Assembly (NCBI GenBank): GCA_036802945.1
Contig: DAIRVG010000003.1
Location: 1 to 64,000 of the forward strand
From: Gp6-AA40 sp036802945
GTDB taxonomy: Bacteria > Acidobacteriota > Vicinamibacteria > Vicinamibacterales > UBA2999
Direction of reading: 5' to 3'
DNA: 64,000 nt
The notes under the pieces: model-generated
Seen by the model: the letters and a program-made list of their open reading frames with translations, nothing else
Told to the model about the DNA's origin: nothing
The model's database searches: none
Program-made: the position numbers and the translations under genes
Shown: positions 41,285 to 48,715 of the stretch, piece after piece
How the letters are laid out: the number at the start of each line of letters is the position of its first letter
How positions within the stretch are numbered: the stretch's first letter is position 1

Positions 41285-41989
41285 ATGATCGCATCCATTC
41301 TTGCAACCCGGCGCAGACGGTTGTTACGTTCGATCGCGATTCTGGTGCTCATCGCATGCGCATGGCCGCTGGTCTTGAATGCCCAGGACGATGCGACGCT
41401 GTATGTCGTGAGCTATGTCGAAGCGGTGCCGGCATCCCAGGGCCAGGTCGCCACGATGCTCAAGCAGCTCGCCGACGCGAGCCGCAAAGAAGGCCCCGTC
41501 CGCTTTGAAGTCGTGCAGCGCATCGCGGAACCGAGTCAGTTCCTTATCCTCGAGATCTGGAAGGACCAGCGGGCGCTCGACATGCATGGCGCTGCGGCGC
41601 ATACACGTCAGTTCCGTGAACAGATCGCCCCGATGTTGCTCGCGCCGATCGATGACCGGTTTTGTGTCGGGGCGACGGTCGCACCGATGCGCGACGGCCG
41701 CGGGACGGTCTACGTGGTGACGCATGTCGATGTGCCGCCGGGGAGCCGAGCTGCGACGTTGGCGTCCCTTCAGGCATTGGCGGAACGGAGCCGCACCGAC
41801 CCCGGGAACGTGCGCTTCGATGCCGTCTACCAGAAGGATAGAACCAATCATTTCACGGTGATCGACGTGTGGGCAGATCAGAAAGCCGGCGATAACCATC
41901 AGGTTGCGCCTCATACACGGACATTCCGTACCCAGGTCGCCCCAATGCTGGGCGCTCTGTACGATCAGCGGTGGTACAAACCCCTGTAG
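41285..41989 (+). CDS. Exported protein with two ABM (antibiotic biosynthesis monooxygenase-like) domains
   Basis: 234 aa from ATG 41285. N-terminal signal (about 14-33). Two ferredoxin-like ABM domains in tandem: about 40-125 (TLYVVSYVEAVPASQGQVATMLKQLADASRKEG..., FLILEIWKDQRALDMH..HTRQF) and about 140-230 (TVYVVTHVDVPPGSRAATLASLQALAERSRTDPG..., FTVIDVWADQKAGDNH..HTRTF). They are clearly duplicates. Export is unusual for a family that is mostly cytoplasmic. Role unknown. Confidence 0.82.
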   Translation: MIASILATRRRRLLRSIAILVLIACAWPLVLNAQDDATLYVVSYVEAVPASQGQVATMLKQLADASRKEGPVRFEVVQRIAEPSQFLILEIWKDQRALDMHGAAAHTRQFREQIAPMLLAPIDDRFCVGATVAPMRDGRGTVYVVTHVDVPPGSRAATLASLQALAERSRTDPGNVRFDAVYQKDRTNHFTVIDVWADQKAGDNHQVAPHTRTFRTQVAPMLGALYDQRWYKPL

Positions 41990-42054
41990 AGCTGCCAGCT
42001 CGGCCGGAGCGAAATGGTAGACTCCCCGGCATCTCGCCTGCATGGAGGTCGTTG

Positions 42055-42185
42055 ATGGATCAGCGCGCCGCCGAATATATTGATCAAGACATGATGAAGG
42101 GCGCTGTCGAGGACGGCCCCCATACCCTTGGAAACGCCAACGCCCCCGGTCTGGACGAATGCGGCCTTCCGAACGACGAAGTCGC
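42055..42185 (+). CDS. Small hypothetical protein, truncated by gap
   Basis: ATG 42055 has GGAGG 8 nt upstream. The visible 43 residues are acidic (MDQRAAEYIDQDMMKGAVED..., GLDECGLPNDEVA) and end in the N-run. Not recognised. The promoter region follows the ABM gene by 65 bp. Confidence 0.5.
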
Positions 42186-42285
42186 NNNNNNNNNNNNNNN
42201 NNNNNNNNNNNNNNNNNNNNNNNNNNNNNNNNNNNNNNNNNNNNNNNNNNNNNNNNNNNNNNNNNNNNNNNNNNNNNNNNNNNNN
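42186..42285. other. Assembly gap (100 N)
   Basis: Length unknown. It removes the end of the small gene on the left and the first residues of the permease on the right. Flanks do not repeat. Confidence 0.97.
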
Positions 42286-43188
42286 CGCCGCGTCGCGCTG
42301 ACGATTCCCGTCCTACTCGGCGTTGCCACTCTCGTTTTCTCCCTTATCCACTTGATCCCTGGCGATCCTGCCCAGGCGATGCTCGGCGAATCGTCGTCGC
42401 CCGAGGACGTGGCCGAGCTGCGATCGCGTCTCGGCCTCGACCGGCCGCTTCTTGAACAGTACGGCACCTTCCTGCGAGACGCGATTCGCGGCGACCTCGG
42501 GCGATCGCTGCGGACCAGCCAGCCTGTCACGACGGCGATTCTCGAGCGGATGCCCGCGACAATCGAGCTGGCGGCGGCCGCCATGCTGGCCGCCGTCGGG
42601 TTTGCTATTCCGCTTGGCATTGCGGCGGCTGTGTGGAGGGGGACTTCCATCGATCATGCCGCGACCACGGTGTCGCTGCTCGGAATCTCGATCCCGAACT
42701 TCTGGCTGGGCCCGCTCCTCGCAATCGTGTTTTCGATCGAGCTTGGATGGCTGCCGGTTTCCGGTCGGGGCACGTGGGCGAATCTCGTCCTGCCAGCGGT
42801 CTCCCTGGGCGCGGCCCTGGCGGCGATCCTCGCGCGCATGACGCGCGCCACGTTGCTCGAGGAGCTCCGCGAGCCATACGTCATCGCGGCACGGGCCCGC
42901 GGCGCGTCCCGGGTGCGAGCGGTGGTTCGTCACGCCTTCCGCAACAGCCTGATTCCGGTGATCACGCTGATCGGCCTCCAGTTCGGCGCGGTGCTGACCG
43001 GCGCCGTAATCACGGAGACCATCTTCTCGTGGCCGGGAATCGGCCGTCTCCTGATCCAGTCAATCGGCTTTCGCGACTATCCGCTCGTGCAGGGGTGCAT
43101 CCTGCTCATCGCGGTGACATACGTCGCCATGAACCTCGTCACGGATTTGCTGTACGGTCTCGTCGACCCGCGAATTCGGTATGAGTGA
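42286..43188 (+). CDS. ABC transporter permease, DppB/OppB type, 5' end in gap
   Basis: Inner-membrane permease of a peptide/nickel-type importer. About 300 residues are visible, lacking only the N-terminus. RRVALTIPVLLGVATLVFSLIHLIPGDPA, LRSRLGLDRPLLEQY, several transmembrane spans, and the EAA loop EPYVIAARARGASRVRAVVRHAFRNSLIPV are typical. Followed directly by a DppC-type gene; no binding protein or ATPase gene is in the window. Confidence 0.9.
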   Translation, partial: RRVALTIPVLLGVATLVFSLIHLIPGDPAQAMLGESSSPEDVAELRSRLGLDRPLLEQYGTFLRDAIRGDLGRSLRTSQPVTTAILERMPATIELAAAAMLAAVGFAIPLGIAAAVWRGTSIDHAATTVSLLGISIPNFWLGPLLAIVFSIELGWLPVSGRGTWANLVLPAVSLGAALAAILARMTRATLLEELREPYVIAARARGASRVRAVVRHAFRNSLIPVITLIGLQFGAVLTGAVITETIFSWPGIGRLLIQSIGFRDYPLVQGCILLIAVTYVAMNLVTDLLYGLVDPRIRYE

Positions 43189-43210
43189 ATCTGTCGGCGC
43201 GGGGCGGCTC

Positions 43211-43260
43211 CCGCCTTGGCGCGCCAAAGCGCCGAAGGCGCGAAGGCGGCGGGTCCGCGG
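43211..43260. repeat. GC-rich palindromic repeat between permease genes
   Basis: Imperfect nested hairpins (GGCGCGCC; GCGCCGAAGGCGC; CCGCCTT/AAGGCGG) occupy the junction between the DppB- and DppC-type genes. An ATG at 43181 overlaps the DppB-type stop but leads to a stop at 43269-43271, which suggests the repeat inserted near the original start. Confidence 0.55.
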
Positions 43261-43269
43261 AACGGCATC

Positions 43270-44076
43270 ATGAGCCGGATCGGCGCAGCCATCGTATTCA
43301 TCACCGTGCTGGCGGCTCTCATCGGGCCGTCGCTCGCACCTTTCGATCCCTCCGCACAGCTTCTCGCACAGAGACTTGACGGCCCCTCGGGAACGCACTG
43401 GTTCGGCCTCGACGAGCTCGGGCGCGACATCTTCGCGCGCGTTCTCGCTGGTGCCCGCATCTCCCTGCTCGTCGGCGTCGTCGTCGTCTCGATCTCTTCG
43501 AGCGTGGGAACGCTTCTTGGATCGATTGCGGGTTATTTTGGCGGACGGATTGACGAAGCGATCAGCAGGGTCATCGACATCTTGCTCGCGTTTCCCGGCT
43601 TGCTCCTCGCGATTGCGCTCGTAGCCGTGCTTGGCCCGAGCCTGGCGAACGTCGTGTTTGCGTTGTCGCTGATCGGATGGGTCGGCTACGCGCGCCTCGT
43701 GCGAGGGCAAGTCCTGCGCGCGCGCGAGTTCGAGTTCGTGCAGGCCGCGCGCGCCCTGGGCGCTACGACGCCGCGCATCCTGGCGCAGCACATCATCCCG
43801 ACTGCCCTTCCCGCCGTAACGGTGCAGGCGACGCTCGGTATGGGCGGCGCGATTCTCGCGGAGGCGGCGCTCAGCTTCCTCGGCCTGGGCGTGCAGCCGC
43901 CGACGCCGAGCTGGGGAACGATGCTCAACGGCGGCCGGACCCACTTGCTCGATGCACCGCACCTGACCATCTTTCCTGGGCTGGCAATCGCGGCGCTCGT
44001 GCTCGGATTCAATTTCCTCGGAGATGGGTTGCGGGACGCGCTCGACCCGGTCACACGGCGGAAACGTCTCTCTTAG
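43270..44076 (+). CDS. ABC transporter permease, DppC/OppC type
   Basis: 268 aa from ATG 43270; an upstream in-frame TTG at 43216 lies inside the repeat. Family features: the Asp/Gly-rich HWFGLDELGRDIFARVLAGARISL near the N-terminus, five hydrophobic spans, the EAA loop EFVQAARALGATTPRILAQHIIP, and AEAALSFLGLGVQPPTPSWGTML. Pairs with the upstream DppB-type permease to form the membrane pore of a peptide/nickel importer. Confidence 0.9.
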   Translation: MSRIGAAIVFITVLAALIGPSLAPFDPSAQLLAQRLDGPSGTHWFGLDELGRDIFARVLAGARISLLVGVVVVSISSSVGTLLGSIAGYFGGRIDEAISRVIDILLAFPGLLLAIALVAVLGPSLANVVFALSLIGWVGYARLVRGQVLRAREFEFVQAARALGATTPRILAQHIIPTALPAVTVQATLGMGGAILAEAALSFLGLGVQPPTPSWGTMLNGGRTHLLDAPHLTIFPGLAIAALVLGFNFLGDGLRDALDPVTRRKRLS

Positions 44077-45455
44077 ATTCCGATTTTGTTTCGTAGCTGC
44101 AGCAACGCGCGATTTTGCGGATCGCGCGCGAGACCTTCGGCCACCGTCGCGCGTGCGGCATCGATCTGCCCAAGCCTCACCTGCGCGTCCGCGAGCAGTG
44201 CGAGCAGGGGCGGCTCGGGATGCTCGGGATCGATGGCGCGACGCGCCCAGGCGACAGCTGCGGGCGCCGCGTTCATGCGCAGCGACAGACCCGCGATGCG
44301 CCCTGACAACGCGCGCTTGTGATCGTCTTCGCCAATAAGGCTCACGTACTTGATGAGGGCATCCCGGGCGGCCGACACGTGCCCGCGGCGCTCCGCAGCG
44401 GCCGAGAGATACGAGAACGCCTGCGGATCCGCCGGCAGCACTGCTGTCGCCTGTTCCAGCGTCCGCTCGGACGCCTCGATGTCGTTCGAGAGAAACAGCG
44501 CCCTGCCGTAGAGCGTCAGCGTGGCGCTCGAGGCGGTGGCGCGGGACGCGGCGCGTTGAAGGGCCTCGATCGCCTTCCGCAACGCGACCCGGTCGCCGCT
44601 CGCCTCGGCCGCGTCGAGCCACACGCGACCGAGGGCGACATACACAACGTCCGATTCCGGATAGCGCTCGGCGGCACGTCCAAGCGTCGTGATCGCGGCA
44701 TCGGTGCGTCCCAGACGTGCGTAGGCCAGCCCGACGTTCACAAGCCGCTGCGGGCCCTCTGGCTCCAGGGCCGCGAGCGCCTCGAGTTGCTCGATTCCCT
44801 CCCGCGCCCTGCCTTGTGAGAGATTCAGATCCGCCAGCTCTTCGCGCGCCGGACCGAACGCCGGATTGATCTGGAGCGCGCGGGTGAGCGACTGGACCGC
44901 TTCCGCGTTGCGCTTGCGATCCCTGAGGCACATCGCCATGAGGTAATGCGCCTCGACGAGGCGCTCGTCGAGCGCCACGGCACGGCGGAGCGGCTCGATC
45001 GCGAGTGGGGCTTGCCCATTACGGTAGTAGGCGAGGGCCAGCTTGTACAAGATTCGCGGCGCCCGATCGTCGAGCGTCACGTACCGCCGATACAGCTCGG
45101 TCGCCCGCTCGTACCGACCCATTGCCACGTTGACGTCGCCCAGGAGCTCCAGCGGCCGCGTGGCGGTGGGGTCGAGGAGGGATGCTTCGCGCAGGTCGCG
45201 TAGCGCCGCGCTCAGCTCCCCGCGGCGCCGATAGCTGTCGCCGCGCTTGAGGTGCGCGAGCATAGAGTCGTTTTTGAGGGCGAGCGCTCCGCTGAAGTCC
45301 TCGATCGCTTCGAACGTCTGGTCGAGGACGAGTGCCGCGTCGCCAGCCGAGATCAGACGGCGGAACTCCCGCTCCTGGCGCACCGCGTTCCACGCGAATA
45401 CCGCACCCGCCAGCAGAACCGCCCCCCCGGCTGCAACCACAACCCCGCGTTTCAT
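44073..45455 (-). CDS. TPR-repeat protein, membrane anchored
   Basis: 460 aa from ATG 45455. One N-terminal hydrophobic helix (about 2-22) followed by roughly ten tetratricopeptide repeats (e.g. AHLKRGDSYRRRGELSAALRDLREASLLDP, AHYLMAMCLRDRKRNAEAVQSLTRALQINP, RLVNVGLAYARLGRTDAAITTLGRAAERYP). Probably a periplasmic scaffold. It converges on the DppC-type gene, overlapping by 4 nt. Confidence 0.85.
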   Translation of the reverse strand: MKRGVVVAAGGAVLLAGAVFAWNAVRQEREFRRLISAGDAALVLDQTFEAIEDFSGALALKNDSMLAHLKRGDSYRRRGELSAALRDLREASLLDPTATRPLELLGDVNVAMGRYERATELYRRYVTLDDRAPRILYKLALAYYRNGQAPLAIEPLRRAVALDERLVEAHYLMAMCLRDRKRNAEAVQSLTRALQINPAFGPAREELADLNLSQGRAREGIEQLEALAALEPEGPQRLVNVGLAYARLGRTDAAITTLGRAAERYPESDVVYVALGRVWLDAAEASGDRVALRKAIEALQRAASRATASSATLTLYGRALFLSNDIEASERTLEQATAVLPADPQAFSYLSAAAERRGHVSAARDALIKYVSLIGEDDHKRALSGRIAGLSLRMNAAPAAVAWARRAIDPEHPEPPLLALLADAQVRLGQIDAARATVAEGLARDPQNRALLQLRNKIGI

Positions 45456-45471
45456 TGGGGTAGATCGTATA

Positions 45472-45523
45472 GGGGGAAGGGGGAAGGGGGAAGGGGGAAG
45501 ACGCACGTTGTGCGTCTTCCCCC
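45472..45523 (-). repeat. G-rich heptamer run and 14-bp hairpin, possible terminator
   Basis: Four GGGGGAA units are followed by a perfect 14-bp stem GGGGGAAGACGCAC/GTGCGTCTTCCCCC with a GTT loop (45493-45523). It lies between the end of the DUF937-OmpA gene and the start of the TPR gene, both minus strand. There is no T-run, so terminator function is uncertain. Confidence 0.5.
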
Positions 45524-45542
45524 ACCGTAACGATCAATCACG

Positions 45543-46715
45543 TCAGCGATTCGTCACCAGCACCTCCACGCGACGGTTTTCCGCTCGCCCTTCTGCTGTC
45601 GCATTGCTGGCTATTGGTTTCTGGCTGCCATAACCCTCGGCCTGTATGCGATCCGTCGGTGTGCCCATGCTGTGCAAGGCATCCATGACGGCAGTGGCTC
45701 GCGAACGTGAGAGCTCGACGTTAGCGGACTCGTTGCCGATGTTGTCGGTGTATCCGCTGATGTGAACGCGAGCGTCGGGATGAGCCTTCAAAGTCGCCGC
45801 GAGATTGCTGAGCTCTTCGCGTGACTGAGAAGCCAACGACGACGACCCGTTTTCGAATCGAATCGTACGGTCGGATTCGAACCGCGTCACCGGCGCTGCG
45901 GGTACTGAGGGGACCGCCCTTTCTCCCGTAGTTCCTACCGCCCTGTCTCCCGTAGTTCCTACGGCCCTTTCTCCCGTAGTTCCTATGGTCCTGGACACCT
46001 CGTGGGACGCACGCGTTTGAACGGCCGACCGATCAAGTCCGCGCCACCAGAACAGACCACCAAGCGCCAGCGCTGCCAAGACAAGCGGCAGCACCCACCC
46101 GCGGGCCCACCGGTCCGCCGACGCCGCGACCCGAGGAGCTTCCCCGGCTCGGTATCTGATGTCTCGATCGACCGACGGCGCTCGTGTGATACCGGGTATG
46201 AGCGCGTCCAGTTCCGACGGCACCGCCGACGCGAATGCGCGGCGCTGTCCTCTCAGCCGATCTGCGAGTCCGTCCGCGTTGAGTCCGTCTTTGCGCATCA
46301 TCCGGCCGAGATATCCGAGGATAAGAGGCGCGGCCAGCGACAGCAGTGACGCCGAGGTTCCTCTGCTCACACCGGCGTAACGCGTTATGCCGTCGACGAC
46401 GCCGGAGAGATTGCCACCGAAGAGTTTTGATAGCCATCCGCCGGCCGGCGTGGTCGTGTCAATGCCGGACAGACCGACTGCCTGGGGTATGTACGTCGGC
46501 ACATTGGTATCGCTCGCGGCCTCAGTCGCGATATTGGCAACCTGACTCATCAATGTCGGGTCGTCGCTCTTGTTCGCCAGGGCGGCAAACAGCATGGGGA
46601 TCACCGCGCCAAAGCCTCTCGTGAGCGCTGCCTCTGAATCGCCCGTTTGAGCGCTCATGCGCGAAAGGAGCGCCGGTGTCACCAGTTCTCCTAATGCATC
46701 GAAAATCATAGCCAT
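45543..46715 (-). CDS. DUF937-OmpA fusion protein
   Basis: 390 aa from ATG 46715 (AAGGAG 6 nt upstream). DUF937 region about 1-150 (MAMIFDALGELVTPALLSRMSAQTG, AAPLILGYLGRMMRKDGL), a transmembrane helix about 205-222, a linker with three 8-residue repeats (GTTGERAV/GTTGDRAV; 24-nt DNA units at about 45914-45987), and an OmpA-like peptidoglycan-binding domain about 280-388 (RIRFENGSSSLASQS, HISGYTDNIGNESANVELSRSRA, RAENRRVEVLV). Probably links the membrane to peptidoglycan; DUF937 role unknown. Confidence 0.88.
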   Translation of the reverse strand: MAMIFDALGELVTPALLSRMSAQTGDSEAALTRGFGAVIPMLFAALANKSDDPTLMSQVANIATEAASDTNVPTYIPQAVGLSGIDTTTPAGGWLSKLFGGNLSGVVDGITRYAGVSRGTSASLLSLAAPLILGYLGRMMRKDGLNADGLADRLRGQRRAFASAVPSELDALIPGITRAPSVDRDIRYRAGEAPRVAASADRWARGWVLPLVLAALALGGLFWWRGLDRSAVQTRASHEVSRTIGTTGERAVGTTGDRAVGTTGERAVPSVPAAPVTRFESDRTIRFENGSSSLASQSREELSNLAATLKAHPDARVHISGYTDNIGNESANVELSRSRATAVMDALHSMGTPTDRIQAEGYGSQKPIASNATAEGRAENRRVEVLVTNR

Positions 46716-47183
46716 ATGTTCTCCTTCACTGTTGGGCACCCTAGTCCGCGCCCGTTTGGAGCTCGTGGCTGATGCATGTCGTTCTCTACACAGAACCGTC
46801 AAGCGTGCCCATTCAATGTGGGGCAAGTGCGGCGCCACCCCACGATGCCGCGAGCGGGCAGATTCCGAGGAAGACGTACGAAGACGTACGGGGGGATCAC
46901 AACCTGTGGTGAGCCGATACGACCGGATCGCCACAATCGGGAGCATCCGGCGCGCATACGTGGAACCTTAGGAGCTCAGCGTGGAGCGATCGGCCGGGGT
47001 CGGAGAGGGGGAAAGGGACAGGGACGAAGTGAGGAAGGGGTAGAAGGAGGAAGGGGTAAAGGGGAAGAGGACTGGGAGGGTGGGGGGGTAGAAGTTCGGC
47101 TAAGGAACTTTGGAGTCCCCGTGGGGTCTAAGCCGATACAGGGTGCCCGGGAAACGGACTCATCAGCTTCGGTGCTAAACTCG
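46716..47183. other. Intergenic region with a purine-rich tract
   Basis: About 470 bp without a gene. At 46985-47100 the + strand is almost entirely G and A. A short GAAGACGTAC direct repeat lies near 46870. This is the promoter region of the ECF sigma gene. Confidence 0.5.
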
Positions 47184-47813
47184 ATGCAGAACCCACTATC
47201 CGGAGCCTTTGTGAAGAACGCCGGCGCCATCAGCTGGTCGGATGTAGACAGCCGCGAAGCCGCGCTCATCGAGCGCTGCGTAGCCGGTGACGATGCCGCG
47301 TGTTCAGACCTCGTTGCCGCGCATCAGCGGACGGTCTTCAATCTCGCGCTGCACCTGCTCGGCGACCGCGATGAAGCGCTCGACGTGTCTCAGGAAGTAT
47401 TCCTTCGGGTCTTCCGCACGCTCTCCCGTTTCCGCGGACAGTCAGCCCTCCGTACCTGGATTTATCGCATTGTCGTGAACCAGGTCCACAACCGGCAGCG
47501 CTGGTGGCGGCGGCGTCGGCGAGCCGACCTCGTCTCGCTCGACGACCATCTGAAGCATTGCGGCGATCTCGAAGCCACGCATGAAGTCCTGCCGGATCGG
47601 CTCCTGGCGAGCAAGGAAACTGCCGCGCGGATCTGGGCGGCAATGGAGCAGTTGCCGTTCGATCAGCGGACGGCGCTGGTGCTGCGCGAGATCGACGGGC
47701 TCCGCTACGAGGAGATCGCGTTCACGTTGAATGTCGCAGTGGGCACGGTCAAGTCGCGGCTCACGCGCGCACGCCAGGCGCTGCGCGAAGAGCTCCTGGG
47801 GACGCGGTCATGA
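47184..47813 (+). CDS. ECF-family RNA polymerase sigma factor
   Basis: 209 aa from ATG 47184 (GTG 47211 possible). Sigma-2 region (LVAAHQRTVFNLALHLLGDRDEALDVSQEVFLRVFRTLSRF, about 45-85), with RTWIYRIVVNQ, a linker, and sigma-4 (LPFDQRTALVLREIDGLRYEEIAFTLNVAVGTVKSRLTRARQAL, about 158-201). SigE/RpoE-like. It overlaps the anti-sigma gene by 4 nt, which supports a cognate pair. Confidence 0.94.
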   Translation: MQNPLSGAFVKNAGAISWSDVDSREAALIERCVAGDDAACSDLVAAHQRTVFNLALHLLGDRDEALDVSQEVFLRVFRTLSRFRGQSALRTWIYRIVVNQVHNRQRWWRRRRRADLVSLDDHLKHCGDLEATHEVLPDRLLASKETAARIWAAMEQLPFDQRTALVLREIDGLRYEEIAFTLNVAVGTVKSRLTRARQALREELLGTRS

Positions 47814-48715
47814 TTCCCTATCTGGGCTGTCACGCCGCGCAGGAGCTGCTGCAGGCCTTCGTCGACGGTGAGCTGCACGTGGCCGAGCAGGTCGCGGTTG
47901 AATCGCACCTCCGCTGGTGCCAGGTCTGCGCGGCGCGTGTCGAAGACATGCAGATCATCGGCGCGTCGCTGCGCGTGACGTCCTGCGCCATCCGGGCGGC
48001 CGACGCCGCTGACGACAATCTCGCGTCGGTGCAGTCAGAGGTCCTGACACGCATCCGGACCGAGCGCGAGCAGTCGCTCCGGTCGCAGCTCCGCGACATG
48101 TGCGTCGACATGCGGTTCTTCTGGCCGGCCGTCGGTGCGTCGATGGCGCTGGTCGCGTGTCTCTGCGTCGCGTCCGCCGTGTTGTCGGTCACCAGTGACG
48201 AACGCCCGGACTCGTTGGCCGGAATGATCGAAATGCTTGCCAACCCCGGGTCGGATCAGAACCCGATGCGCCTCGATGGCGGCATGACGGCGCCGCCGCG
48301 CGCCCTCAACGGCGCGGCGCTCGATTCGATCCCTGGTGATGAAGCGGTCTTCGCCCTTGCTGCGGTGGTCACGCGTGAAGGGCGTGTGGCGAACTACGAG
48401 GTGCTGCTGTCCGAGCGTGCCAGCGTCCGGCGACACGATGCAGCCGTGCAGACTGATGATGTCAGCTCGCTGTTGAACGCGGTAAAACAGTCGCGATTTG
48501 CCCCGGCGCAGGGAACCGACGGGGCGCCAGTCGCCGTGAATATGGTGTGGGTGCTTGCGCGAACTACGGTTACGGCCCCCGCCCAGGCGGCCAAGGTCGA
48601 ACTGCGGCCCCTCCCCGTGCGTCTCGCGCCTGCCGCCCCCGCAGCCGAGGTCCCCAAGCCTGGCGCGGACGCGCCGTCTACCTCTCTACCGATCGTACCT
48701 TCACCGACGGCTTGA
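47810..48715 (+). CDS. Anti-sigma factor with zinc-binding (ZAS/zf-HC2) domain
   Basis: 301 aa. N-terminal zinc anti-sigma motif: GCHAAQELLQAFVDGEL then ESHLRWCQVCAARV (HxxxCxxC, about 32-39). One transmembrane helix about 104-128 (FWPAVGASMALVACLCVASAVL). The extracytoplasmic region has a TonB-box-like/energy-coupling-style domain (VVTREGRVANYEVLLSE..., LLNAVKQSRFAPAQGTDGAPVAV) and a Pro/Ala tail. It would hold the upstream sigma at the membrane until an envelope signal. Confidence 0.9.
   Translation: MIPYLGCHAAQELLQAFVDGELHVAEQVAVESHLRWCQVCAARVEDMQIIGASLRVTSCAIRAADAADDNLASVQSEVLTRIRTEREQSLRSQLRDMCVDMRFFWPAVGASMALVACLCVASAVLSVTSDERPDSLAGMIEMLANPGSDQNPMRLDGGMTAPPRALNGAALDSIPGDEAVFALAAVVTREGRVANYEVLLSERASVRRHDAAVQTDDVSSLLNAVKQSRFAPAQGTDGAPVAVNMVWVLARTTVTAPAQAAKVELRPLPVRLAPAAPAAEVPKPGADAPSTSLPIVPSPTA

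Noticed and set aside
43060..44931. Long minus-strand open frame across the permease genes
   Set aside because: Arg/Ala-rich shadow of the DppB/DppC-type and TPR genes; contains no recognisable motif.
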